This document shows, in pieces, positions 24,294-35,339 of a DNA stretch of 64,000 bases. The notes beneath the pieces were generated by a model, which saw nothing but the letters and a program-made list of their open reading frames with translations, searched no databases and was not told the origin of the DNA. The translations under genes were made by a program, and so were the position numbers. The DNA is taken from positions 960,832 through 1,024,831 of the forward strand of contig CAVXCD010000001.1 of NCBI GenBank assembly GCA_963760225.1, given 5' to 3'. Source of the stretch: 13-2-20CM-66-19 sp963760225. Lineage in GTDB: Bacteria; Pseudomonadota; Gammaproteobacteria; Steroidobacterales; Steroidobacteraceae. How positions within the stretch are numbered: position 1 is the stretch's first letter; each line of letters opens with the position of its first letter.

Positions 24294-25115
24294 TCACTCG
24301 AGCGCCAGGCGCGCATCGGCGATGCCGAGCGCTGCGAGCCGCGCGGCCAGCTCATCGAACTGCGCGACGCTGCCGACCGGACCTAAGCGCACGCGATACA
24401 GCGGCGGCGCTGCCGCGAGCGGCGGCGCCACGAAGGCACCGGTGAAACCCGCCGCCTGCAGCCGCGCCAGCAGATGCTGCGCGTTGCGCTCGTCGGCGAA
24501 CGCACCGGCCTGCAGGTACAGCACCGGCGGCGGGCTGGCGGCGCTGCGGGTGATCTCGTCGGGCACCCCGGGGGTGAGCGCGCGCACCTCCACCAGCGTC
24601 GTGCCCTCGCGCAGCATGTCGAGCCGTGCGGCCGCCGTGTAGGACAGGTCGATGAGGCGATTGGCGACGAACGGGCCGCGATCATTGACGCGCACCACCA
24701 CGCTCCGGCCGTTCTTGAGGTTGGTGACGCGCACGTAGGTCGGCAGCGGCAGCGTCTTGTGGGCCGCGGTCATGGCGTACATGTCGTAGAGCTCGCCGCT
24801 CGAGGTGCTGCCGCCATGGAAGGTCGGGCCGTACCAGGAGGCGACGCCGCGCTCGAAGTAGCCATCGGCGCCGGGCAGCACGAAATAGCGCTTACCGGAC
24901 ACCTCGTAGAACGGCGGATTGCCGTGGGCGCTGCGCGGCTCGTTACGCGGCACGGCGTCAGGCGTCGCGAGGACGTTCGCCGGCGGTGGTGGCGGGGCGA
25001 CCGCCGGGGCCGGCGGCGGCCGAGGCGGCACCGCTGCGCAGCCCGCCAGCAGGAGCGCTACGGTGGCGAGTGCGGCGGCTGCCGCAGCGCAGTGCCTGCG
25101 ACCGCCGGTGCTCAC
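24294..25115 (-). CDS. rlpA: RlpA septal-ring lytic transglycosylase, lipoprotein
   Basis: A 273-residue outer-membrane lipoprotein: signal peptide ending LLAGC near residue 26, a proline-rich linker, a double-psi barrel with GVASWYGPTFHGG, DMYAMTAAHKTLPL and VVRVNDRGPF, and a C-terminal SPOR domain (LYLQAGAFADERNAQHLLARL) that binds denuded glycan. The GTG start overlaps the mltB stop. Known RlpA enzymes cleave glycan strands lacking stem peptides. Confidence 0.94.
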   Translation of the reverse strand: MSTGGRRHCAAAAAALATVALLLAGCAAVPPRPPPAPAVAPPPPPANVLATPDAVPRNEPRSAHGNPPFYEVSGKRYFVLPGADGYFERGVASWYGPTFHGGSTSSGELYDMYAMTAAHKTLPLPTYVRVTNLKNGRSVVVRVNDRGPFVANRLIDLSYTAAARLDMLREGTTLVEVRALTPGVPDEITRSAASPPPVLYLQAGAFADERNAQHLLARLQAAGFTGAFVAPPLAAAPPLYRVRLGPVGSVAQFDELAARLAALGIADARLALE

Positions 25116-26140
25116 GGCGCGGCGGCCGCGCTGCTGGCGGCGACGCGCTGCGCGATGGCCTGCGCCAGGTCGTACACCGCCATGGCGTAGCGGACGCTGG
25201 CGTTGTAGCGCGTGAGTACGTAGAAGTTGTGAAAGCCCACGCGGTAGGCGGGACCGTCACGCTGCTCGGCGGAGAGCAGCACCACCGGGGTCGCGGCCGG
25301 CACGTCGAGCGTCACGCGCACACCGTGCGTAGCGAGAGAGTCCACCGTCTCGTTGAGCTCGCGATTGTGCGGCTCGATCTGAAAGGTCGGGTCGGGATCG
25401 AGCTGCGTCTCCGCCAGCACCGGACCCCCGGGGGTCCAGCCATACTCGCGCAGGTAGTGGGCGACGCTCGCCAGGATGTCGTCCCAGTCGTTCCACAGAT
25501 CGCGCGGCTTGTCGGCATCGGCGGCCACGGCGTAGCGGCGGTACTGCGAGGGCATGAATTGCGGCACGCCGAGCGCGCCGGCGTAGGAAGCGCGCACGCT
25601 GAGCGGGTCGAGCTTGTTCTCCCGGGCGAGCAGCAGGAACTCCTCGAGCTCGCTGCGGAAGAATTTCTCGCGCGGCGGATACTCGAACGCGAGCGTCGCG
25701 AGCGCATCGAGCGCGCGGTACTGCCCGGTGTTTCGGCCGAAGTGGGTCTCGACGCCCAGGATCGCCACGATGTATTCCGCCGGCACCTGGTACTGCTGCG
25801 CGACCTGCTCGAGCGCGAGGCGGTGGTCGGCCCAGAACTGCGCACCGTCGCTGATGCGCTCGGGGGTGACGAAGCGCTCGCGGTATTCCCACCAGGGCGC
25901 GACCTTCTCCAGCGGTCGGTTCATGATCTCGATGATCTTCGGCTGCGGCTGCGCTTCGCGCAGCAGCCGCCGCAGTTCGTGGCGCGGCATGCCGTCGCGG
26001 CGCGCCACCTCCTCGACGAATGCCGCGATCTCGGGGCGCTGCAGGTCGAAGTGCGCCGGCAACGCCGGCGGCTCGGGCGGCTGCGCAGCAGCGCGCGCGC
26101 CGACGAGCGCCGCAAGCAGCAGGAGACGGCAGGCGTTCAA
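25112..26140 (-). CDS. mltB: membrane-bound lytic murein transglycosylase B
   Basis: Cleaves peptidoglycan to 1,6-anhydroMurNAc products, feeding the recycling route encoded by amgK-murU. It has 342 residues. The catalytic glutamate is in AILGVETHFGRNTG, and LGVPQFMPSQYRRYA is the conserved substrate segment. There is no ATG; the TTG overlapping the rodA stop (TTGA) precedes a signal peptide (NACRLLLLAALVGARAAA) without a lipobox cysteine in the usual place, so it may be periplasmic rather than lipid-anchored. It is coupled to rlpA by GTGA. Confidence 0.93.
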   Translation of the reverse strand: MNACRLLLLAALVGARAAAQPPEPPALPAHFDLQRPEIAAFVEEVARRDGMPRHELRRLLREAQPQPKIIEIMNRPLEKVAPWWEYRERFVTPERISDGAQFWADHRLALEQVAQQYQVPAEYIVAILGVETHFGRNTGQYRALDALATLAFEYPPREKFFRSELEEFLLLARENKLDPLSVRASYAGALGVPQFMPSQYRRYAVAADADKPRDLWNDWDDILASVAHYLREYGWTPGGPVLAETQLDPDPTFQIEPHNRELNETVDSLATHGVRVTLDVPAATPVVLLSAEQRDGPAYRVGFHNFYVLTRYNASVRYAMAVYDLAQAIAQRVAASSAAAAP

Positions 26141-27276
26141 GATCCGACGAGTTTGCGCCGTGAATACAGCGCCATGAGAATACCGAAACCGGCCAGCAGC
26201 GTCACGACCGAGCTGCCGCCGTAGCTGACCAGCGGCAGCGGCACGCCGACCACCGGCAGCAGGCCGGTCACCATGCCGGCATTGATGAACACGTAGACGA
26301 AGAAGGTGAGCGCGATGCTGCCGGCGAGCAGCCGCGCGTAGGTGTCCTGCGTCTGCGTGGCGAGGTAGATGGCGCGCGCGACGACGAATGCGTACAGCAG
26401 CAGCAGCAGCAGCAACCCCGCCAGCCCGAACTCCTCGCCGATGACCGCGAAGATGAAGTCGGTGGAGCGCTCGGGCAGGAACTCGAGCTGCGCCTGGCTG
26501 CCGTTCATCCAGCCCTTGCCGAATACGCCGCCCGAGCCGATGGCGATCTGCGACTGGATGATGTGGTAGCCGGCGCCGAGCGGATCGGTCTGCGGGTTGA
26601 GGAAGGTGAGCACGCGCTTGCGCTGGTAGTCGTGCATGAAGCTCCAGCCGAACCAGGCCGCGGCGGCGCCGAGCGCCAGCATCGCCAGCATGACGCGCAC
26701 GCGCAGTCCGGCGAGCACGATCACCAGCGCCGCGGCGATGGCGATGAGCGCGGCGGTGCCGAGGTCCGGCTGCACCACGACCAGCGCCACGGGCACCAGG
26801 ATCAGCGCGGCGAGCACGGCGAGCGCCGCCCAGGTGGGCGGCAGCGGCCGCTCCTGCAGATACCAGGCGCACATCATCGGCACGGCGAGCTTCATCAGCT
26901 CGGAGGGCTGGAAGCGGAACAGGCCCAGGTCCAGCCAGCGCTGCGCCCCCATGCCGCTGTGGCCGATGGCGGCGACCACCAGCAGCAGCGCGCAGCCGCC
27001 GAGGTACAGCCAGGGAGTCGAGCGACGCAGGAAGTTCGGATTGACGCGCGCCAGCAGCAGCATGGCGATGGCGCCGAGCACCAGCCTCGCTACCGTGCGC
27101 AGCACCGTCGGCAGGCTCTGACCGGAGGCACTGTAGAGCACCACCAGCCCGTAGGCGGCGATCAGCGACAGCCCGACCACCAGCGGCCCGTCGATGCGCA
27201 GCTCGAGCAGCACGCGCGCAGCACCGCTGAGCGTGCGGCGCGTGCGTGAACCGGAAGTGACTTCCTCGTAAATCAT
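26137..27276 (-). CDS. rodA: rod-shape-determining peptidoglycan polymerase RodA
   Basis: SEDS-family glycosyltransferase that works with PBP2 in lateral wall elongation. It has 379 residues with about ten membrane segments. Conserved stretches are LDLGLFRFQPSELMKL, VVQPDLGTA, ERSTDFIFAVIGEEFG and PLPLVSYGGSS. The start MIYEEVTSG overlaps the mrdA stop as ATGA. The frame upstream stays open through mrdA DNA without coding character. Confidence 0.96.
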   Translation of the reverse strand: MIYEEVTSGSRTRRTLSGAARVLLELRIDGPLVVGLSLIAAYGLVVLYSASGQSLPTVLRTVARLVLGAIAMLLLARVNPNFLRRSTPWLYLGGCALLLVVAAIGHSGMGAQRWLDLGLFRFQPSELMKLAVPMMCAWYLQERPLPPTWAALAVLAALILVPVALVVVQPDLGTAALIAIAAALVIVLAGLRVRVMLAMLALGAAAAWFGWSFMHDYQRKRVLTFLNPQTDPLGAGYHIIQSQIAIGSGGVFGKGWMNGSQAQLEFLPERSTDFIFAVIGEEFGLAGLLLLLLLYAFVVARAIYLATQTQDTYARLLAGSIALTFFVYVFINAGMVTGLLPVVGVPLPLVSYGGSSVVTLLAGFGILMALYSRRKLVGS

Positions 27277-29168
27277 GTGCGCGGCTTCACCTTGCCGTCG
27301 GCGTCGAGCAGGTACGCATCCAGCACCTTGCGGGCGATCGGTGCGGCGGCGCTCGCCCCGGCGCCGCCGTTCTCCTCGAGCACCGCCAGCGCGATTCGCG
27401 GGGAGTCCGCGGGTGCGAAAGCGATGAACCAGGAATGATCGCGCAACCGCTCGTTGATCGCACTGGCGTTGTACTTTTCGTTGCGCGCGACCGTGTACAC
27501 CTGGGCGGTGCCGGTCTTGCCGCCGAACACGTACGGGGCGTGCGCGCCGATCGCGGCCGCGGTGCCGCGCTGCGTGACGCCGATCATGTCCTGGACGATG
27601 CGCTGCCAGTCCTCCGCGGCGACCCCGGACACCTCGCCTTCCGACACCGGCGCGATAGCGTGGACCTGCCCGGTGCCCGTATCGCGCCAAGCCGAGACCA
27701 GCCGCGGCTGCCAGACGTGGCCGCGGCTCGCGAGGATGCTGGCGTAATGCGCCAGCTCGATCGGGGTCACGGTGAGATAGCCCTGGCCGATACCGAAGCT
27801 CACCGTCTCGCCCGGGAACCACACCCGGTCCGCCGGTCGTGAGAAGGTCTTTTCCTTCCACTCACGCGAGGGGAGGATGCCGGCCTTCTCGCCGCCGATG
27901 TCGATGCCGGTCGGCTTGCCAAAACCGAACGGCGCCATGAAGGTCGAGATGCGGTCGATGCCGATTTCGTTGGCGAGCCAATAAAAGTACACGTCGCACG
28001 AGCGCACGATCGCATCGTCGAGATCCACCTCGCCGTGATGCTCGTTGTGGTACTCACGGTAGATGAACGAGCTGCCGGGCAGATGGTACGAGCCGGCGCA
28101 GAAGCGGTAGGCCTTGGGGTCCACCACGTGATAGGTGAGCCCGGCGAGCGCGATGACCGGTTTGACGGTCGAGCCGGGCGGATAGGTGCCGCGCAGCGCG
28201 CGGTTGAACAACGGCCGGTCGATGTCGTTCTGCAGCCTGCCGTACTCGGCCGCGGTGATGCCGCGGCCGAACAGCGTGGGATCGAAGCCCGGCAGCGACA
28301 CCAGCGCGAGGACGTCGCCGTTGTCCGGATCGAGCGCCACCACCGCGCCGCGGTGGCCGGCGAGCGCGGCCTCGGCGACGCGCTGCACCTGCAGGTCGAT
28401 GGTCAGCACCAGGTCGTCACCGGCGGTCGGTGCCTTGGTGCGCAGGTTGGTGGGGATGAAGGCGCCCTGGCGCTCCACCGAGCGACCCTGGGCGTTCACC
28501 AGCACCTCGCGGAAGCCGTTGCCGCCATGCAGCTTGCGCTCGAAGGTGCTCTCGACGCCGAGCTTGCCGATCAGCGCCGTGCCGGCGTAGGCGGCGCGGT
28601 CGATGTGCTTCAGATCCTGCTCGCTGATCGCGCCCACGTAGCCGAGCGCGTGCACCGCCACGTCGCCGTTCGGGTACCAGCGCGTCTGGCGCGTCTTGAT
28701 GTCCAGCCCCGGGAACTCGAAGCGCCGCACGGCGAAGCGCGCCACGTCTTCGTCTGACATGCGCAGCAGGATCGGCACGCTGTCGAAGGTGCGGCTCGAC
28801 TCGATGGTGCGCTGGATCTCGGCGACGTCTTCGGCGCGGATCAGATTGAGCGCGACCAGGGCGGCGAGCGTCTTGGCGACATCGGGGACCTCTTCGGGCA
28901 CGAGCTCGAGCTGGTAGGCCGGCTGGTTGCCGGCGATCACCTCGCCGTGGCGGTCGAAGATCAGCCCGCGCGCCGCCGGGATCGGCTCGGTGCGCACGCG
29001 ATTGCCCTGCGAGAGCTCGGCGTAGTAGTCGTGGCGGGTCACCTGCAGCAGGAACAGCCGCACGATCAGCGCTACCGTCGCAAGCCCGATCAGGGCCGCG
29101 CACACCAGCGCGCGCTGGTCGAACAGCCGCTGTTCTCGCCAGTGATCCTTGATGCGTACGGTCGGCAT
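27273..29168 (-). CDS. mrdA: penicillin-binding protein 2
   Basis: Elongasome transpeptidase, 631 residues, one N-terminal membrane helix (residues 20-43). The dimerisation region includes RTEPIPAARGLIFDRHGE. The transpeptidase domain has the active serine in GSTVKP, SCD as the second motif and KTGTAQ as the third. The ATG at 29168 lies 41 bases after the mreD stop. It overlaps rodA by ATGA. Confidence 0.96.
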   Translation of the reverse strand: MPTVRIKDHWREQRLFDQRALVCAALIGLATVALIVRLFLLQVTRHDYYAELSQGNRVRTEPIPAARGLIFDRHGEVIAGNQPAYQLELVPEEVPDVAKTLAALVALNLIRAEDVAEIQRTIESSRTFDSVPILLRMSDEDVARFAVRRFEFPGLDIKTRQTRWYPNGDVAVHALGYVGAISEQDLKHIDRAAYAGTALIGKLGVESTFERKLHGGNGFREVLVNAQGRSVERQGAFIPTNLRTKAPTAGDDLVLTIDLQVQRVAEAALAGHRGAVVALDPDNGDVLALVSLPGFDPTLFGRGITAAEYGRLQNDIDRPLFNRALRGTYPPGSTVKPVIALAGLTYHVVDPKAYRFCAGSYHLPGSSFIYREYHNEHHGEVDLDDAIVRSCDVYFYWLANEIGIDRISTFMAPFGFGKPTGIDIGGEKAGILPSREWKEKTFSRPADRVWFPGETVSFGIGQGYLTVTPIELAHYASILASRGHVWQPRLVSAWRDTGTGQVHAIAPVSEGEVSGVAAEDWQRIVQDMIGVTQRGTAAAIGAHAPYVFGGKTGTAQVYTVARNEKYNASAINERLRDHSWFIAFAPADSPRIALAVLEENGGAGASAAAPIARKVLDAYLLDADGKVKPRT

Positions 29169-29209
29169 GGCGGCGGGAGCTCAGCAACGCTCGTGCGGAC
29201 GCCTGGCGC

Positions 29210-29683
29210 TCACGTGAGCCTGCCGGCGCTGTAGGCGAGGATGGGGGCCGTGAGCGGCCAGATGAGCGCGCCGGTCGCGACGTGCACCCAGCGCAGCGGG
29301 CTGCCGAGCGCATGCCCGGTCCAGCCGTCGATCGCGAACACCACGAACTCGTAGACCGCCAGCGCAGCGAACACGATGAGCGCCTGCTGGAAGGCGGGCT
29401 TGGAGCGGATGCGCTGGTGCTCGCGCATCACCATGTAGCTCAGCAGCGCCAGCGCCAGCGCATGCTGCCCGAGCACCGGACCCTGGAACACATCGAGCGC
29501 AAGTCCGGCGAAGAAGCCGAGCGCGATGCCGCCGCTGCGCGGCGCATTGACCGACCAGTAGAACACCGTGAGCACCAGGAACGCGGGCCGCAGCACGTCG
29601 AGCCACGGCGGCAGCGGCAGCACGGTGAGAATCAGCGCCACCAGCGCGCTCGCCAGCATGCGGCCGCGCGAGTCGGCGGTCAC
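29210..29683 (-). CDS. mreD: rod-shape-determining protein MreD
   Basis: A 157-residue integral membrane protein with about five helices; the conserved GFFAGLALDVFQGPVLGQHAL segment identifies MreD. It belongs to the MreBCD-RodA-PBP2 elongation complex. The GTG start overlaps the mreC stop (GTGA). Confidence 0.94.
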   Translation of the reverse strand: MTADSRGRMLASALVALILTVLPLPPWLDVLRPAFLVLTVFYWSVNAPRSGGIALGFFAGLALDVFQGPVLGQHALALALLSYMVMREHQRIRSKPAFQQALIVFAALAVYEFVVFAIDGWTGHALGSPLRWVHVATGALIWPLTAPILAYSAGRLT

Positions 29684-30849
29684 GAGCGGGCCCCGTTGGC
29701 CGCTGGCGGCCGCGGTGGTGCCGCCGCCGGCGGTGCCGCAGGGGTCGCCGCAGGCGCGGCGGCCGCGGCGGGATCGGCGGGCGGCGTGGCCTTGGAGGGC
29801 GTGGTTTTGGAAGGCGTGGTTTTGGAGGGCGTGGCCGGGGCTGGCGTGGCCGCGGGCGGCGCGGCGGTGGACGGCGCGGCGGTGGACGGCGCGGTGCTGG
29901 ACGGCGCGGCGGTGGGTTTCGGCGGCGCCGGCTGCGGTTGCATGGCGGCGTTACCGTGCATGAGCTCGCCGGCGGCGTTGAGCGTCGCGGCGGGGGCTGC
30001 GGGCTGATCGGCGCGGAACCACACCAGCATCACCTCGGTGTCGGTGTCGACGCGGGCGAGCGTGGCGGCGCGCACCTGGGCGAGCGGCTGCACCGCGTCG
30101 CGGTGCACCTCGGTGACGCGCGCCACCGGATAGCCTTCGGGGAAGACGCCGCCGAGTCCGGAGGTCACCAGCAGGTCCCCGCTCCTGATGTCGGCGTTGG
30201 CCGGCAGGTAGGGCAGCGCCAGCGAGGCGTTGTCGCCACCGCCGACCGCGATGGTGCGCAGCCCGGTGCGCTCGATGCGCACCGGGACCGCGTGCTCCGA
30301 ATCGGTGATGAGTATGACCTCGGCACTCCAGGGTCCGACGTGGGTGGTCTGGCCGATGAGCCCCTGGTCGTCGAGCACCGCCTGGCCCCTGAAGACCCCG
30401 TTGCTGGCGCCGCGATCGATGAGCAGGCGCTGCCTGAGGCTGCTCTGCTGGATGTTGACGATCTCGGCGGCGAGCCAGCGCTCGACGACCGGCGGCAACG
30501 CCTCGCGCAGGCCGCGCAGCTCGCCGTTCTCGCGCGCCAGCGCCTCGTAGCGCATGGCGCGCAACTCCAGGTCGCGCTGCGTGGCGCGCAGCCGCACATT
30601 TTCCTGCTGCAGCGACTCGCGCGTCGCGACGCTCTCGCGCAGCCAGCGCCACGCGGCGGCCGGGGAGTTCACCGCCAGCTGGATCGGATAGGCCGCCGCC
30701 TGCAGCGCGTAGCGCACGTGCTCGAGGTAATGCTGGCGCTGGTCGAGGTACATGATCACCACCGACAGCGCCGCGAAGAGCGTGAAGCGGAAGCCGGGAG
30801 AGCCGCTCCGCCCCAGCGGTCTGCCGGCCGGTGTCCCGAACGCTGTCAC
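29680..30849 (-). CDS. mreC: rod-shape-determining protein MreC with long Pro/Ala/Thr tail
   Basis: Bitopic elongasome scaffold: membrane helix near residues 22-38, coiled coil (about 70-115), then two beta domains with LIDRGASNGVFRGQAVLDDQGLIGQ and SGDLLVTSGLGGVFPEGYPVARV. The conserved part ends near residue 300. The last 90 residues are a low-complexity Pro/Ala/Thr/Lys tail built from two sets of 5-residue repeats, absent from typical MreC. The GTG start at 30849 is the first available, 24 bases after the mreB stop. Confidence 0.94.
   Translation of the reverse strand: MTAFGTPAGRPLGRSGSPGFRFTLFAALSVVIMYLDQRQHYLEHVRYALQAAAYPIQLAVNSPAAAWRWLRESVATRESLQQENVRLRATQRDLELRAMRYEALARENGELRGLREALPPVVERWLAAEIVNIQQSSLRQRLLIDRGASNGVFRGQAVLDDQGLIGQTTHVGPWSAEVILITDSEHAVPVRIERTGLRTIAVGGGDNASLALPYLPANADIRSGDLLVTSGLGGVFPEGYPVARVTEVHRDAVQPLAQVRAATLARVDTDTEVMLVWFRADQPAAPAATLNAAGELMHGNAAMQPQPAPPKPTAAPSSTAPSTAAPSTAAPPAATPAPATPSKTTPSKTTPSKATPPADPAAAAAPAATPAAPPAAAPPRPPAANGARS
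29783..29836. repeat. 15-base tandem repeat in mreC (TPSK units)
   Basis: Three units of GGCGTGGNNTTGGAR (29783, 29798, 29813) and a partial fourth. On the coding strand they encode TPSKT/TPSKA. Units two and three differ by one base, suggesting recent slippage. Confidence 0.85.
29858..29917. repeat. second 15-base tandem repeat in mreC (STAAP units)
   Basis: Four units of GGCGCGGCGGTGGAC or close variants (29858, 29873, 29888, 29903), encoding STAAP-type repeats. The first two units are identical. Confidence 0.85.
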
Positions 30850-30873
30850 CTAAGACCTGCGCGCTCCTGTGCG

Positions 30874-31917
30874 CTATTCGAGGCCGAAGTGTCCTGGCCC
30901 GAGTTCATCCATCAGCTCGAGAATGCGCCCGCCGCCGCGTGCGACGCAGGTGAGCGGGTCGTCCGCGACCACCACCGGCAGGCCGGTTTCCTCGGTGAGC
31001 AGCTTGTCGATGTCGCGCAGCAACGCGCCGCCGCCGGTGAGCACGATGCCGCGCTCGGCCACGTCGGCGCCGAGCTCGGGCGGGGTCTGCTCGAGCGCCT
31101 GCTTGACGGCGCTCACGATGCTTTGCAGTGGTTCCTGCAGCGCTTCCAGGATCTCGTTGCTGTTGAGCGTGAAGCTGCGCGGCACACCCTCGGAGAGGTT
31201 GCGGCCCTTGACCGACAGTTCGCGCACCTGCTGCCCCGGGTAGGCCGAGCCGATCTCGATCTTGATGCGCTCGGAGGTCGCCTCGCCGATCAGGATGCCG
31301 TAGTTGCGGCGCACATAGTTCATGATCGCCTCGTCGAAGCGATCGCCGCCGATGCGCGCGGAGTTCGCGTAGACGACGCCATTCAGCGACAGTACCGCGA
31401 CCTCCGAGGTGCCGCCGCCGATGTCGAGCACCATCGAGCCGCGTGCCTCGTGCACCGGCAGCCCGGCCCCGACCGCCGCCGCCATCGGCTCGCTGACGAT
31501 CGCGACGCTGCGCGCGCCCGCGCCCTCGGCCGACTCGCGGATCGCGCGCCGCTCCACCTGCGTCGAGCCGAAGGGCACGCACACCAGCACCCGCGGGGAG
31601 GGCTTGAGCGTGCGGTTGCCGTGTACCTTGTTGATGAAGTGCTGCAGCATCTTTTCGGTGTAGGTGAAGTCGGCGATCACGCCGTCCTTCATGGGACGCA
31701 CCGCCGTGATGTGCCCCGGCGTGCGCCCGAGCATCATCTTGGCCTCCATGCCGACCGCGACGATCACCTTGCCGCCGCGCGTCGGCTCGTCCTGCACCGC
31801 GACCACCGAGGGCTCATTGAGCACAATGCCCTTGTCGCGGACATAGATAAGAGTATTAGCCGTTCCCAGGTCGATCGACAGATCGCTGGAGAAATATCCG
31901 CGCAGGCGTTTGAACAT
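30874..31917 (-). CDS. mreB: actin-like cell-shape protein MreB
   Basis: Filament-forming ATPase that directs lateral wall synthesis; 347 residues, the exact E. coli length. Actin-fold phosphate loops are SIDLGTANTLIYV (phosphate 1) and VLDIGGGTSEVAVLSL (phosphate 2), with the adenosine motif GIVLTGGGALL. The start MFKRLRGYFSSDLS carries the N-terminal membrane-binding amphipathic segment; earlier in-frame ATGs lie within the promoter region. It heads the ten-gene wall operon running to ybeD. Confidence 0.97.
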   Translation of the reverse strand: MFKRLRGYFSSDLSIDLGTANTLIYVRDKGIVLNEPSVVAVQDEPTRGGKVIVAVGMEAKMMLGRTPGHITAVRPMKDGVIADFTYTEKMLQHFINKVHGNRTLKPSPRVLVCVPFGSTQVERRAIRESAEGAGARSVAIVSEPMAAAVGAGLPVHEARGSMVLDIGGGTSEVAVLSLNGVVYANSARIGGDRFDEAIMNYVRRNYGILIGEATSERIKIEIGSAYPGQQVRELSVKGRNLSEGVPRSFTLNSNEILEALQEPLQSIVSAVKQALEQTPPELGADVAERGIVLTGGGALLRDIDKLLTEETGLPVVVADDPLTCVARGGGRILELMDELGPGHFGLE

Positions 31918-31961
31918 GAGCGACCGGGGAAGAGCTTCGGGAGACCCCAAAAGTGGCGCGT

Positions 31962-31990
31962 AATCTAGCAACCGAGGGGACATTGAGCAA
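31962..31990 (-). promoter_or_regulatory. mreB operon promoter
   Basis: Minus strand: TTGCTC (31990-31985), 17-base spacer, TAGATT (31967-31962), giving a leader of about 40 bases to mreB. It overlaps the -35 side of the divergent gatC promoter. Confidence 0.55.
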
Positions 31991-32005
31991 GGCAACATGT
32001 ATGAT
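31977..32005 (+). promoter_or_regulatory. gatCAB promoter
   Basis: GGGACA (31977-31982), 17-base spacer, TATGAT (32000-32005), about 37 bases before the expected gatC leader end. It shares DNA with the divergent mreB promoter, so the two polymerases may exclude each other. Confidence 0.5.
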
Positions 32006-32048
32006 TTTGCGCTGGTTTTCTCAGTTCTCCAGCGCACCTCACACTCCC

Positions 32049-32339
32049 ATGGCCCTCACACGCGAGCAGATCGCCGGCATTGCCGCCCTGGCGCGCCTCG
32101 AGCTCTCGGCGCAGGAGATCCCGGTTTACCAGGCGAGCCTGTCGAGCATCCTCGAGTTCGTCGGCGCGCTGGACGCCTGCGACACCGCCGACATCGTGCC
32201 GATGGCGCACCCGCTGCCGGGCCTGTCGCAGCGGCTGCGGCCGGACGTGGTGACCGAGCAGGACCGGCGCGATCTGTACCAGGCGAACGCGCCGCAGACG
32301 GCGGCCGGGCTGTATCTGGTGCCCAAGGTGATCGAGTGA
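32049..32339 (+). CDS. gatC: Asp/Glu-tRNA(Asn/Gln) amidotransferase subunit C
   Basis: A 96-residue belt subunit of GatCAB. MALTREQIAGIAALARLELS is the family N-terminus, and RPDVVTEQDRRDLYQANAP followed by GLYLVPKVIE the C-terminus. An earlier in-frame ATG (31953) would lie inside the promoter. gatA follows seven bases later. Confidence 0.95.
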   Translation: MALTREQIAGIAALARLELSAQEIPVYQASLSSILEFVGALDACDTADIVPMAHPLPGLSQRLRPDVVTEQDRRDLYQANAPQTAAGLYLVPKVIE

Positions 32340-32346
32340 GGCGCAG

Positions 32347-33806
32347 GTGGCCGATTTTCACAGCAGCACGCTGACGCAGCTCGCCGCGGGGTTGCGGGCG
32401 CGGCACTTCTCGAGCGTCGAGCTCACTCGCGCGCTGCTGGCGCGCATCGAGCGCCACCAGGGCGCACTCAACGCGTTCATCTCGGTGACGCCCGATGCGG
32501 CGCTCGCCGCGGCGCAGAGCGCCGACCGCGCGCTCGCCAGCGGCGGCGGCGGTGCGCTCACCGGTGTGCCGATCGCGCACAAGGATCTGTTCTGCACGCA
32601 GGGTGTGCGCACCACCTGCGGCTCACGCATGCTCGACAACTTCGTCTCGCCCTACGACGCCACCGTAGTCGCGAAGCTCAGGAGCGCCGGGGCGGTGATG
32701 CTGGGCAAGACGAACATGGACGAGTTCGCGATGGGCTCATCCAACGAGACCAGCTACTACGGGCCGGTGCGCAATCCCTGGAACCCGGCGCTGGTGCCGG
32801 GCGGTTCCTCGGGCGGCTCGGCGGCGGCGGTTGCCGCGCGACTGGTGCCGGGCGCCACCGCCACCGATACCGGCGGCTCGATCCGCCAGCCCGCGGCGCT
32901 CTGCGGCATCACCGGCATGAAACCCACCTACGGGCGGGTGTCGCGCTACGGGATGGTGGCGTTCGCCTCGAGCCTCGATCAGGGCGGAGTGCTCACGGCG
33001 AGTGCGGCCGATGCGGCGCTCATGCTGCGCGAGATGGCCGGTTTCGACGCGGCCGATTCCACCAGCGTCGACCGACCGGTGCCCGATTACGTCGCGGCGC
33101 TCGAGGAGCCGCTCGCGGGACTGAAGATCGGCCTGCTCAAGGAATTCTTCGACAAGGGCCTCGACGCGCAGAACGAGCAGCGCGTGCGCGAGGCGCTCAA
33201 GGTGTTCGAGGGCCTCGGCGCCAGCCTGCGCGAGGTGAGCCTGCCGCACCTGCCGCTGTCGGTGCCGGTCTACTACGTGGTTGCCCCGGCGGAGGCGTCC
33301 TCGAACCTCGCGCGCTACGACGGCGTGCGCTTCGGCCACCGCTGCCAGAGCCCGCGCGATCTCAACGACCTGTACCGTCGCTCGCGCGGCGAGGGCTTCG
33401 GCGCCGAGGTGAAGCGGCGCATCATGACCGGCACCTACGTGCTGTCGGCGGGCTACTACGACGCCTACTATCTCAAGGCGCAGCGCGTGCGCGCGCTCAT
33501 CAACGCGGATTTCATCCGCGCCTTCGGCAGCGTCGACGTGCTGATCGGGCCGACGACACCGACGCCGGCGTTCGCCCTCGGCGCCAAGACCGCCGACCCG
33601 ATCACCATGTACCTGAACGACATCTACACGATCGGCGCCAATCTCGCCGGGCTGCCGGCCGTGTCCGTGCCCTGCGGCTTCGTGCAGGACCTGCCGGTCG
33701 GGCTGCAGATCGTCGGTCCGCACTTCAGCGAAGCGCGCGTGCTCAACGCCGCGCACGCCTTCCAGCGCCTCACCGACTGGCACACGCGCATTCCCGCGGG
33801 GTTCGC

Positions 33807-33810
<4 letters not shown>
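32347..33810 (+). CDS. gatA: Asp/Glu-tRNA amidotransferase subunit A
   Basis: Amidase that releases ammonia from glutamine for transamidation of mischarged tRNA. The Ser-cisSer-Lys triad is visible: lysine in IAHKDLF, cis-serine in GGSSGGSAAAV and nucleophile in ATDTGGSIRQPA. It has 487 residues from a GTG start after GCGCAGG. The stop overlaps gatB (ATGA). Confidence 0.96.
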
Positions 33811-35246
<1,436 letters not shown>

Positions 35247-35339
35247 GCACGGCCGCAGGCGGCGCGGGGCGATGCGCGGCGCGCGCAGTGCGCGCGCTGC
35301 GGGGTTGAGTTGGCGGGGGTGCTGCCCCATTGTCGGTCG

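Noticed and set aside
29783..29917. Possible CRISPR-like or satellite array
   Set aside because: 15-base in-frame coding repeats without spacers, inside the mreC tail.
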